Part shown: in pieces, positions 23,301-29,394 of the stretch
Numbering within the stretch: position 1 is the stretch's first letter
Layout of the letters: each line of letters starts with the position of its first letter
Virus record (IMG/VR): IMGVR_UViG_3300009414_003211
Span: 1-34,655 of that record
Direction: 5' to 3' (one strand)
DNA length: 34,655 nt
Origin: a virus
Notes under the pieces: model-generated
The model's input: only the letters and a program-made list of their open reading frames with translations
What the model was told of the DNA's origin: nothing
Database searches by the model: none
Made by a program: the position numbers and the translations under genes

Positions 23301-23500
23301 CTTTTGTCCTTATCATAGTAGCCTTGGCACTCAGCGCAGCGCATAGCGTACGGCGCAGCCTTTTTACGCACGGCGCCGATAGCATCGCCGCAGTCGATAC
23401 AGACCGTAATGCTATTAGCCGCTTTAGTCTTAATATGCGATAGCGCCGCGTTCAGATGCACCGCCGCCGCTTTGTTGGCATGGTCTATGATATCGCCCAC
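23297..23500 (-). CDS. TraR/DksA-type C4 zinc-finger protein
   Basis: A 67-aa protein with C34-x2-C37-x17-C55-x2-C58 (CIDCG and CAECQ), the zinc finger of phage and plasmid TraR-like proteins. Such proteins bind in the secondary channel of RNA polymerase and mimic DksA/ppGpp effects. The N-terminal helix (ADHANKAAAVHLNAALSHI-like) has few of the acidic tip residues of DksA. Its stop lies next to the holin-like gene's stop codon boundary, and it is co-transcribed with the lysis genes, as is common in Mu-like phages. Confidence 0.88.
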   Translation of the reverse strand: MGDIIDHANKAAAVHLNAALSHIKTKAANSITVCIDCGDAIGAVRKKAAPYAMRCAECQGYYDKDKR

Positions 23501-23872
23501 TTACACACCGCCTGACTTAATAGGCTGCCCAGTGACTAGCCTTAGCACCGCATTGATAAAAGCGACAAACGTAGCAATCACGCCGTACATCTCAGCACTC
23601 ATATACTGTTCAAGCGCAGGCGTTGCCGAGGTTGCTAGCCCCACCGCGATGACAATGGCGTTAAACCAAATGACCTTTGATTCGTACCAGTGCTTTTCTG
23701 GCGGGGTCGAGCCGTAATCCGAATCTGACAAAAACTTAGTCATATCAAAAGACTTGTAGCCATTATCATGCTTAGGCAGATCATCGATAGTTAATACATG
23801 GCTCTCATCTGCGCCGCTTGCCTCATCTGTCCCAAAGTGGCGCGGCGGATACTGCTCGTAGTTATCAATCAT
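23501..23872 (-). CDS. Holin-like membrane protein
   Basis: A 123-aa protein with a soluble N-terminus of ~60 residues and two membrane segments (about 66-84, VIWFNAIVIAVGLATS; and 94-113, YGVIATFVAFINAVLR), ending in RLVTGQPIKSG. The KVIWFN...INAVLRLVT layout is shared by phage holin-like proteins placed near endolysins. It is the best holin candidate here and would permeabilise the membrane to let the lysozyme out. It overlaps the small 32-codon frame upstream by four bases (ATGA). Confidence 0.72.
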   Translation of the reverse strand: MIDNYEQYPPRHFGTDEASGADESHVLTIDDLPKHDNGYKSFDMTKFLSDSDYGSTPPEKHWYESKVIWFNAIVIAVGLATSATPALEQYMSAEMYGVIATFVAFINAVLRLVTGQPIKSGGV

Positions 23873-23967
23873 GATTTATCTCTATTTAGTTTGACCAAAC
23901 GCACCAGCAGCTTGATAAACCACTTAATCACCGCCAGCACATTTTTAAGTTTCTTAAAACAGCTCAT
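23869..23967 (-). CDS. Small hydrophobic/basic peptide in the lysis cluster
   Basis: A 32-aa frame, MSCFKKLKNVLAVIKWFIKL and onward, in the gap between lysozyme and holin-like genes. It is hydrophobic with regularly spaced Lys/Arg and could form an amphipathic or transmembrane helix. It begins four bases after the lysozyme stop and overlaps the holin-like start as ATGA, the same coupling as neighbours. There is no strong ribosome-binding site. Its existence rests on fit to the gap and coupling. Confidence 0.4.
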   Translation of the reverse strand: MSCFKKLKNVLAVIKWFIKLLVRLVKLNRDKS

Positions 23968-23971
23968 AGTA

Positions 23972-24622
23972 TTACGCCAAAAACCGCGCCCGCTCTTTAT
24001 GACGACGGGCATGCAGTCCGGGGATATATTCCAACTTGCCATTGATACGACCTTTGTTATACAAGAGGAAGCTATCAGCCGCCGCCTCAAATCGACCCGC
24101 TTTGATATTGCGATAGATGCTTGAGGCTTTTAGTCCCATCACCCCGATGTTATAGACCAGTGAGATAAGCGCATCGAACATATTTTGCGTGATTTCCCCG
24201 CGCTCAATCTCATCAGCAAACATCATATTCACCGCCGGGCTAAAGTCTTGGTTAAGTACCGCCTGCTTGATACGTGCAGCCTCTTTACGAGTCACAGGCT
24301 TATCACTCATGCGCACAGGCGTACCATCGGGGTAATAAGTCGTGCCCCAACCGATAGTTGGTTTACCGACAGAGTCGCGGTACGGCTTAGACCGAAAACC
24401 CTCAAACTCATTGAGCAGCGCCATACCTGCCTCAGATAGCTGCATCTCTTTGCCATCTGACCAGCCATTAACTTTGATTAGCACCGCTTTTAACTCATCA
24501 GGTTCGATCAGTGCGAGCAACTCATTAGCACCATTAACTTCGGTTTGACTCAAGCGCCCATCATCTTGTTGCGAGCGCATCCAATCAAAGAACGCTTTTT
24601 CGGTTAGTCTAGTCTCAGTCAT
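23972..24622 (-). CDS. Endolysin, glycoside hydrolase family 24-type lysozyme
   Basis: A 216-aa lysozyme. The catalytic domain covers residues ~62-216, with NEFEGFRSKPYRDSVGKPTI containing the E-8x-D-5x-T triad (E74, D83, T89) and GWGTTYYPDG. It continues with FDALISLVYNIG and IPGLHARRHKERARFL, typical of phage lysozymes. The N-terminal ~57 residues are an extra helical region (LSQTEVNGANELLALI) not needed for catalysis. There is no signal peptide, so it depends on the holin. It is the first gene of the first late operon. Confidence 0.93.
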   Translation of the reverse strand: MTETRLTEKAFFDWMRSQQDDGRLSQTEVNGANELLALIEPDELKAVLIKVNGWSDGKEMQLSEAGMALLNEFEGFRSKPYRDSVGKPTIGWGTTYYPDGTPVRMSDKPVTRKEAARIKQAVLNQDFSPAVNMMFADEIERGEITQNMFDALISLVYNIGVMGLKASSIYRNIKAGRFEAAADSFLLYNKGRINGKLEYIPGLHARRHKERARFLA

Positions 24623-24668
24623 AGTCAGCTCATCAGATTAATAATAGATAAAGTTATGCAATATCCCT

Positions 24669-24715
24669 ATCATCTCAAAGCCAGTGCCCAAAACACGGGG
24701 GTAATAGTTCCGAGT
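24669..24715 (-). promoter_or_regulatory. Late promoter 1 (activator-dependent), upstream of lysozyme
   Basis: On the minus strand ACTCGGAACT (24715 to 24706), then ATTACCCC, and GATGAT (24674 to 24669) 41 nt after the motif's first base. The hexamer is followed by AGGGAT. It matches promoters 2 and 3 in sequence and spacing. There is no -35 hexamer. Confidence 0.72.
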
Positions 24716-24736
24716 TTTTTAATTATTTGCAGACAC

Positions 24737-24775
24737 AAAAAAGCCGTTAGATACGCCAATATCTAACGGCTTTTT
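24737..24775. terminator. Bidirectional terminator after mor
   Basis: A perfect 12-bp stem AGCCGTTAGATA/TATCTAACGGCT with a six-base loop and A/T runs on both sides. On the minus strand it ends the gemA-mor transcript just before late promoter 1. The 160 bases between it and mor hold nothing I could assign. Confidence 0.88.
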
Positions 24776-24936
24776 CTAAGCGTCTCGTGCTCTACTCGGT
24801 CATCTCACGTGATGGAGATCAGCTTGGAAGCTTGTCACGCAACGACTGCCAGTGTTTTTTATATGCAGCGCACCGCTGGTCTGACGCTGTCCGTCTTCTC
24901 TGCATAGCAGCCCTAACGGCAGGGTAGTAACTTATA

Positions 24937-25347
24937 TTAGCAATCAAACAGCTTGTACTGCCTACGGGCATACGCTTCTTTAGCTTGCGCATCATTATGC
25001 TGTTGCACAATCTTACGTACATGACGACTTGTAATAGAATACCTTGCCGCCAACTGATTACTAGTTGCTCCTGCTTTATACTTCTCTACAATGCTTGCAT
25101 TGCGCTGCTTAATTTTTTTCGTTAGCTGCATCGGTAGCGTTAAAGTAGTGTTACCCCAGTAATGGCATAAGCGGCGAGCAACATCATCACCTAGCAGCAG
25201 CACTAACCTATGATTATTTGTTAGTTTTTTTATGGGAGGAATATGCAACTCTTGACCACGGTACGCTGTCACCAGTTGATCAGCAGTCTCTTGGCCGAGC
25301 AGCATTGCTAGTTCCTGATAAGTTTTAGTATGATGACGATCAGGCAT
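24937..25347 (-). CDS. mor: Mor-family transcriptional activator
   Basis: A 136-aa activator of the Mor/C family. Residues ~10-72 are the dimerisation part, with LAMLLGQETADQLVTAYRG, LHIPP and LLGDDVARRLCHYWG, the typical two-fold repeat with beta-strand. Residues ~82-118 are the helix-turn-helix, with RNASIVEKYKAGATSNQLAA and SRHVRKIVQ. In Mu, Mor activates the middle promoter and its relative C activates late promoters. Here only this one member is found, so it probably activates all three late promoters directly. It overlaps the gemA stop by eight bases. Confidence 0.92.
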   Translation of the reverse strand: MPDRHHTKTYQELAMLLGQETADQLVTAYRGQELHIPPIKKLTNNHRLVLLLGDDVARRLCHYWGNTTLTLPMQLTKKIKQRNASIVEKYKAGATSNQLAARYSITSRHVRKIVQQHNDAQAKEAYARRQYKLFDC

Positions 25348-25780
25348 CAGCTTGCACCTCCGTAAGCTTAGCCATTTTTTGATTGTGCTTGGTCAAAGCC
25401 GTGATGATACCGCGCAGCTGACGGGGTGTACAAAACGTCAGCGCATCAACTTTGTACATATGTTTTGCCATTGACTCAGCATATTCCCACGGTTTAGCGC
25501 CATCTGTCAGTAACGCTTCAATCTTATCTACCAATGCTTTTTTGGCAGCTGCTGCGTCTGGCTTTTTGGCCTGATGTTTTTTGGCGGGTGTCACGGTAAA
25601 GCCGTGCTGCTCCATGTGATCAACGACCTTACGTAGCGCCGCTGCTGTGCAGTCTTTGCTTGAATTTTTACCTGTCACTTGATACAGCATCTCGCGATAT
25701 GTGCCGTCATCCAGCCCCAGCTTATTTTTACCGATATGCACGAGCTGCATCATCTTCTTTTTTTGGGGAGAGTATGCCAT
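25340..25780 (-). CDS. gemA: GemA-family regulatory protein (DUF1018)
   Basis: A 146-aa protein of the GemA/DUF1018 family. The family core MMQLVHIGKNKLGLDDGTYR, MLYQVTGKNSSKDCTAA and the C-terminal TPRQLRGIITALTKHNQ are recognisable. In Mu, GemA affects host gene expression and supercoiling-related processes. I chose the ATG at 25780 with GAGGT five bases upstream over a GTG four codons earlier. It is the first gene after the accessory island and is co-transcribed with mor. Confidence 0.9.
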   Translation of the reverse strand: MAYSPQKKKMMQLVHIGKNKLGLDDGTYREMLYQVTGKNSSKDCTAAALRKVVDHMEQHGFTVTPAKKHQAKKPDAAAAKKALVDKIEALLTDGAKPWEYAESMAKHMYKVDALTFCTPRQLRGIITALTKHNQKMAKLTEVQADA

Positions 25781-25821
25781 CGCAGACCTCACATAAGCAC
25801 ATGATTTATTAGATATTTGTC

Positions 25822-25887
25822 ATTATATCCAAAAGGGCGTGTTTAGAGTTATGAGGCAAAATTATTTTAAACATTAGTTCTAAACAC
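25822..25887 (-). promoter_or_regulatory. Candidate gemA-mor promoter with flanking inverted repeat
   Basis: On the minus strand a perfect TATAAT (25827 to 25822) lies 42 nt before gemA, with no good -35 box (AACTCT at the expected place). A perfect 9-bp inverted repeat GTGTTTAGA/TCTAAACAC (25839-25847, 25879-25887) covers the upstream region and could bind a regulator. It does not contain the late-promoter motif. Confidence 0.5.
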
Positions 25888-25918
25888 AAAAAAACCGCTA
25901 TCAGGTGCGTGATAGCGG
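25888..25918 (-). terminator. Terminator between the accessory island and gemA-mor
   Basis: A perfect 9-bp stem CCGCTATCA/TGATAGCGG with six-base loop; on the minus strand it is followed by a seven-T run. It stops minus-strand transcription from the membrane protein gene before gemA. It is not followed by a T-run on the plus strand. Confidence 0.85.
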
Positions 25919-25953
25919 GTGCTTATGTTTATGTAGTAGGCGTAAGTTAAGTC

Positions 25954-25982
25954 TTTACATTCAGTAGCTTATAACCTAAATT
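25954..25982 (+). promoter_or_regulatory. Candidate promoter for the two small paralogous genes
   Basis: TTTACA (25954-25959), a 17-base spacer and TAAATT (25977-25982) lie 57 bases before the first small gene on the plus strand. It looks like a constitutive sigma-70 promoter, which would allow expression in the lysogen. Confidence 0.5.
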
Positions 25983-26039
25983 AAGTATGAAGTGTCTCGC
26001 ATGGCTAACATTTAATTTTATTGACCAATAGGACTTACT

Positions 26040-26174
26040 ATGAGTGATGAAAACAAAAATAACCCAAATCGTGAGATTAGATCTGACAAAGGTTCGTGGC
26101 CATTAAGCAATAAGGGACAGCAACCACCGCCTCCTTCTAGTGAAATGCCAAAACTTAAAAAACCTAAAAAATAG
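26040..26174 (+). CDS. Small Pro/Lys-rich protein, paralogue 1 (44 aa)
   Basis: A 44-aa protein with NREIRSDKGSWP, a Pro-rich middle (QQPPPPSS) and a basic end MPKLKKPKK. An AGGA site six to seven bases before the ATG supports translation. The next plus-strand gene encodes a clear paralogue with the same R-x-I-R/K-S-D-K/R-G start and LKKPKK end. It is probably disordered and could bind nucleic acid or membrane through its tail. No family is recognised. It is one of a tandem pair on the lysogen-side strand, in an island bounded by terminators. Confidence 0.65.
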   Translation: MSDENKNNPNREIRSDKGSWPLSNKGQQPPPPSSEMPKLKKPKK

Positions 26175-26242
26175 GGTACTTACATTACTAGTAGTAAACT
26201 TAGCTATTATTATAAACTCATTAAAACTAATAGGACAAAACT

Positions 26243-26398
26243 ATGGGCAATTCAAGTAATAATAGTTCTGATTCAGACCGCAAAATAAAATCTGATCGAG
26301 GAGGTTCTATTGGCAGACCTTTAGGGGATGCGGCGATTGGACAAAGACCAGCCCCGCCAACCAGCGCGCTACCACCCCTTAAAAAACCAAAAAAATAA
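26243..26398 (+). CDS. Small Pro/Lys-rich protein, paralogue 2 (51 aa)
   Basis: A 51-aa protein with DRKIKSDRGGSIGRP, a Pro-rich section (RPAPPTSALPP) and the end LKKPKK, clearly related to the 44-aa protein just upstream. TAGGACAAAACT before the ATG matches the leader of the first gene (TAGGACTTACT), so the duplication includes the ribosome-binding site. It ends five bases before the convergent membrane protein gene. Function is unknown. Retention of the ends while the middle diverged argues for selected protein, not random open frames. Confidence 0.65.
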   Translation: MGNSSNNSSDSDRKIKSDRGGSIGRPLGDAAIGQRPAPPTSALPPLKKPKK

Positions 26399-26403
26399 TA
26401 CTT

Positions 26404-27000
26404 TTAAGCTGTTTTAACATAGCGCATTTCTAAGAGTTTGATGTCCTCTCTAGGGAAGTAAGTAACCATACTACCAAGATCATCTGCTAGCTTGACATCA
26501 TCCTCTTCTACCCAATCTTCATCTTTTTTTGCAATATGCGTTACATAAAAGGCAATTCCATCGTCATCCATAGTAAAGGGTGCAAATGGCTCACCTGAAA
26601 AATCAACTGTGTTGTTACAGGCATAACAAGTGCCATCTTTATGGTATAGCTTGATTTGTAGAGCCCCTACTTTTTTATGTGAAGATAGCGTTTTCCATAC
26701 GTCTCCTAAACTTAGAGTGTTACTCAAATTTCTTTTATATAAAAAATCTCTCCACTTTTCTTCACCCCATGTCAGCCATAAGTATGCAATCAACAGCCCT
26801 GAAGGTATGACAAAATAAGCGTATGGTGAATCCCATAGCTGAATTGTTAGAGCAGTTGGCAGACCCAGTACTAGTATAAGCATCCACACATCGACTAGCT
26901 TTTCAGTTTTCCTATGGTCGCGCCTAAGTAAGGCATAGCCTATATAACCAGCAACAAGCGTGGCTTGTACTTGTAGTGGTAACTGTAGTAACTCTTGCAT
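26404..27000 (-). CDS. Hypothetical membrane protein in the accessory island
   Basis: A 198-aa protein with three likely membrane segments in the first ~80 residues (about 10-25, 38-54, 60-78). A cytosolic-type C-terminal domain contains LQIKLYHKDGTCYACNNTVDFSG and IKLLEMRYVKTA. The start at 27000 is favoured by AGGGG six bases upstream over the ATG two codons earlier. It is single-gene, bounded by terminators on both sides, and more AT-rich than phage core genes. Such isolated membrane proteins in prophages often mediate superinfection exclusion, but here this is inference. No confident family call. Confidence 0.65.
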   Translation of the reverse strand: MQELLQLPLQVQATLVAGYIGYALLRRDHRKTEKLVDVWMLILVLGLPTALTIQLWDSPYAYFVIPSGLLIAYLWLTWGEEKWRDFLYKRNLSNTLSLGDVWKTLSSHKKVGALQIKLYHKDGTCYACNNTVDFSGEPFAPFTMDDDGIAFYVTHIAKKDEDWVEEDDVKLADDLGSMVTYFPREDIKLLEMRYVKTA

Positions 27001-27070
27001 AAGCATCCCCTAATAGTTGACTAGTATTATTGCACATACTGAGAACACAGTTTAAACAATGAGACGCAAT

Positions 27071-27106
27071 AAAAAACCCGCTAATAGTCATCTATTAGCG
27101 GGTTTT
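27071..27106 (-). terminator. Terminator at the end of the early operon
   Basis: A perfect 12-bp stem ACCCGCTAATAG/CTATTAGCGGGT with a four-base loop, followed on the minus strand by six T. It closes the early operon after the 27127-27489 gene and insulates the accessory island. Confidence 0.88.
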
Positions 27107-27126
27107 AATACATTGGGCTAAGTGCT

Positions 27127-27489
27127 CTAGTCTTCTTCAACTATACTCACATTGTCACAGACTTTGTTTAGATGACGCAGTGCTTGACCGATACTAGCAA
27201 AGTCAGGTCTACGCATACCTAGATCGACTTTCTCTTTCTTCTTACTGCGTGGACTTTTTTTCACGTATCGAACAAAAGGCATATAAAACTTACTTTCAGG
27301 GTGTACATCTGGCTCAATAAGCCATTCCCCCTTAAGCCATCCATTAACCGACAGTTCTGTTCTAACTCTCCGTTTGTATATTCCGTCTCGCAAAGTGATG
27401 ATGTAGCCATCGCATTTAAGCTTGAGACAACCTAATACAAACTCCTTATTACTCAACGTCTTAATCTGCTCTTTATTTAACTTACCCAT
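27127..27489 (-). CDS. Hypothetical early phage protein
   Basis: A 120-aa protein; the ATG at 27489 (MGKLNKEQIKTLSN) is chosen because AGGAGG lies nine bases upstream. It is basic, with FVLGCLKLKCDGYIITLRDG, a strand-rich middle (LSVNGWLKGEWLIEPD) and a Lys/Arg cluster KKSPRSKKKEKVD. No family recognised. It ends in VCDNVSIVEED just before the early terminator and is the last gene of the early operon. Confidence 0.7.
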   Translation of the reverse strand: MGKLNKEQIKTLSNKEFVLGCLKLKCDGYIITLRDGIYKRRVRTELSVNGWLKGEWLIEPDVHPESKFYMPFVRYVKKSPRSKKKEKVDLGMRRPDFASIGQALRHLNKVCDNVSIVEED

Positions 27490-27502
27490 AATCTTTGCCC
27501 TC

Positions 27503-28138
27503 CTAGACATTACTAAAATCAAGCGAGATTTGATGATAAGCGCCTTTTTCATCACGCTCATAAAAGCGGATATACTCTTTGGTGTCCGTCACTTGAATAG
27601 CGTCACTGATGGCATCCATCGCACGATCCCATTTCGCATCGTTGATATCTAGACTACGCAGAGCAAGCACGCGGCCAGTCGAAACCTTACCTTCTTTATC
27701 GACCTGAAACGCTTGATTAATCAGCGCTTTGATGTTGGCGTTGCTATCTTGTGTCCAATCTGTGAGACATTCATCAATCAGCTTTTTGGCTACTTGTAGA
27801 CGCTCATCAAACACAATATTTTCAGAGACGGCGACTTGTACTTTATATTTGCCGTCGTAGCTCATCAAAGTCGTATTACCTTTTTTTCCGCCCAGCTGCA
27901 CGTCATACTCTTGAGCAGACAGTGCGACAAAATCATTAAAGCTATCAAATAGCTTATTTTTAGCCGTACGCATGACAGCACGGACATCGCAAGCAGTAGC
28001 GATCATGTCTTTGACAACTTCGTCACGCAATTTATCGACGGGTTTAACTTTGTCGATGGGGATTAGATGACCTTTCGCGTTTTGGACATAGCCTTCAGGT
28101 ACGGTACAATCGGTAATGGTTTGGGTTTGATTACTCAT
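27503..28138 (-). CDS. DUF3164 family early protein
   Basis: A 211-aa member of the DUF3164 family common in the early region of Mu-like phages. Diagnostic parts are VPEGYVQNAKGHLIPIDKVKP at the N-terminus, then DEVVKDMIATACDVRA, and LMSYDGKYKVQVAVSENIVFDERL, followed by AKKLIDECLTDWTQDSNANI. Function is unknown; occasional annotation as a transporter is unsupported. It is co-transcribed with the genes on both sides. Confidence 0.88.
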   Translation of the reverse strand: MSNQTQTITDCTVPEGYVQNAKGHLIPIDKVKPVDKLRDEVVKDMIATACDVRAVMRTAKNKLFDSFNDFVALSAQEYDVQLGGKKGNTTLMSYDGKYKVQVAVSENIVFDERLQVAKKLIDECLTDWTQDSNANIKALINQAFQVDKEGKVSTGRVLALRSLDINDAKWDRAMDAISDAIQVTDTKEYIRFYERDEKGAYHQISLDFSNV

Positions 28139-28170
28139 AATTAGATTCCTTTTGATTATTTGTCTTGTAT

Positions 28171-28458
28171 TTAGTGAACAGTCGGAGCGTTTGATTGCAT
28201 GTGCTTAATAGCATCGAGCACATAGCTCTCCACATCTTCTATTTGTCGTCTCTTACCTATAGTGATGTTTGATTGTCTAAGTAGTAGCTGATGTCGAGCG
28301 CGCATGACACGCTCTTTGGCATCAGGTACATCAGCAAGCGCAATTGCCATCATGTTTGACGCTAGCGCAAAAATCATGGCCTCGTCTGGCGATATTTGAT
28401 CTGCACTGCGCCCACCCATGACAGCGCCTAAAGTCTTACTATTTTTATTTTTTGTCAT
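28171..28458 (-). CDS. Hypothetical early phage protein (helical)
   Basis: A 95-aa protein; the start at 28458 (MTKNKNSK) has AGGA nine bases upstream, better than an ATG two codons earlier that is only three bases from it. It is helical, with ISPDEAMIFALASNMMAIAL and a basic RARHQLLLRQSNITIGKRRQ region, ending DAIKHMQSNAPTVH. No membrane segment is certain, and no family is recognised. It belongs to the early operon. Confidence 0.68.
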   Translation of the reverse strand: MTKNKNSKTLGAVMGGRSADQISPDEAMIFALASNMMAIALADVPDAKERVMRARHQLLLRQSNITIGKRRQIEDVESYVLDAIKHMQSNAPTVH

Positions 28459-28478
28459 AACCATTAGTCCTTTTTTAA

Positions 28479-28748
28479 TCAGTTTGTTTGAGTAATTGTT
28501 AGCATCACTATCAGACCTAACACCAGCCACACCATCACCTTATTCATATCAGAAAGACGGCTGACCTCGTGTTTTAGCTCAGCAATATCAGACGCCGTTT
28601 GCGCTTCAAAGTCTGGATAGCGCTCAAGCATATTTTTCTGATATTGCTGTTTTAGGGTGTCATCTGGTGGCACATCATTTGAGCTATCAACACTCAAATC
28701 TATTTCGCGTAGCTCTTTTGCGATTGCCTCAGTATTAGCTGACTTCAC
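28479..28748 (-). CDS. Small tail-anchored membrane protein, early region
   Basis: An 89-aa protein with an acidic N-terminal half (TEAIAKELREIDLSVDSSND), a short coiled coil (DIAELKHEVSRLSDMNK) and a C-terminal membrane segment (about 68-86, VMVWLVLGLIVMLTITQ). Its start overlaps the stop of the upstream gene by four bases (ATGA). The layout parallels the 82-aa protein two genes upstream in the operon, so the early block has two C-terminally anchored proteins. Function unknown. Confidence 0.7.
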   Translation of the reverse strand: MKSANTEAIAKELREIDLSVDSSNDVPPDDTLKQQYQKNMLERYPDFEAQTASDIAELKHEVSRLSDMNKVMVWLVLGLIVMLTITQTN

Positions 28749-29158
28749 GGCTGTCCTCCTTTCTCACTATCAGGCTTATACGCGCAGCCTTGACAAGCGC
28801 GCCAGTGGCGCAGAGCCGCAGGGTTATGCGTCGGGGCATCAGCAAGAGCGTGCTCCGTGCAGTACTGGCGGCTGACTGTCTCAGCGGCATAAGGACACGC
28901 GACCTGCTTGCGGTACGTGACATACGCATCAGCGATAGTCTTTGTATTACCCGTATAGTTGCCCGAGAGTGCCAGTGACAGGCTAGGGCGCGCGTATTTG
29001 ATACGCCTTGCAATTTCAGCGTACGAGATACCGAGCTTTTCTTTTTCCTCGTGACAGGCATCGATCCAGTTAGCAGCCGTCACTGGATAATGTTTCCAGT
29101 CTTGCGGATTTTGAGCGTCAGCAGCGGTATCAATGGTTGTAGTCTTTATAGTAGACAT
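28745..29158 (-). CDS. Helix-turn-helix protein with Cys-rich C-terminus, early region
   Basis: A 137-aa protein. Residues ~33-70 form a helix-turn-helix (LGISYAEIARRIKYARPSL, with SLALSGNYTGNT). The C-terminal half has four Cys (88, 100, 122, 125) in CPYAAETVSRQYC and CQGCAY, likely a metal site. Similar proteins occur in the early regions of Mu-like phages. It probably binds DNA and may regulate early transcription or replication. It overlaps both neighbours (13 and 4 bases). Confidence 0.75.
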   Translation of the reverse strand: MSTIKTTTIDTAADAQNPQDWKHYPVTAANWIDACHEEKEKLGISYAEIARRIKYARPSLSLALSGNYTGNTKTIADAYVTYRKQVACPYAAETVSRQYCTEHALADAPTHNPAALRHWRACQGCAYKPDSEKGGQP

Positions 29159-29394
29159 AGCGCACCTCCTAGTACTGCGATAGCGAGTAGGATTACCATG
29201 ACAAGCAATATAAGGCGGTGTAAGCTACCAACTGCTTTACGCAACTGCTCTATGTCATCAGTAGTCGTTTTCTCAAAAGTCGGCAAACGAGTCAGAGCAG
29301 CGCGTTGACGTGCTTGCGTCAGATAGTGAGCAGCGGTTTTGTCTGCCGCGACGGCATCGGCTTTGACGGTATCAAACAGTGATTGATTAGACAT
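29146..29394 (-). CDS. Small tail-anchored membrane protein, early region
   Basis: An 82-aa protein starting MSNQSLFDTVKADAVAADKT at 29394, with GGGAG eight bases upstream. A longer open frame extends into the previous gene but lacks support. A helical N-terminal part ends in TTTDDIEQLRKAVGSLHR, followed by a membrane segment (about 58-80, LILLVMVILLAIAVLGGALC). It overlaps the upstream stop by eight bases. Function unknown. Confidence 0.7.
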   Translation of the reverse strand: MSNQSLFDTVKADAVAADKTAAHYLTQARQRAALTRLPTFEKTTTDDIEQLRKAVGSLHRLILLVMVILLAIAVLGGALCLL

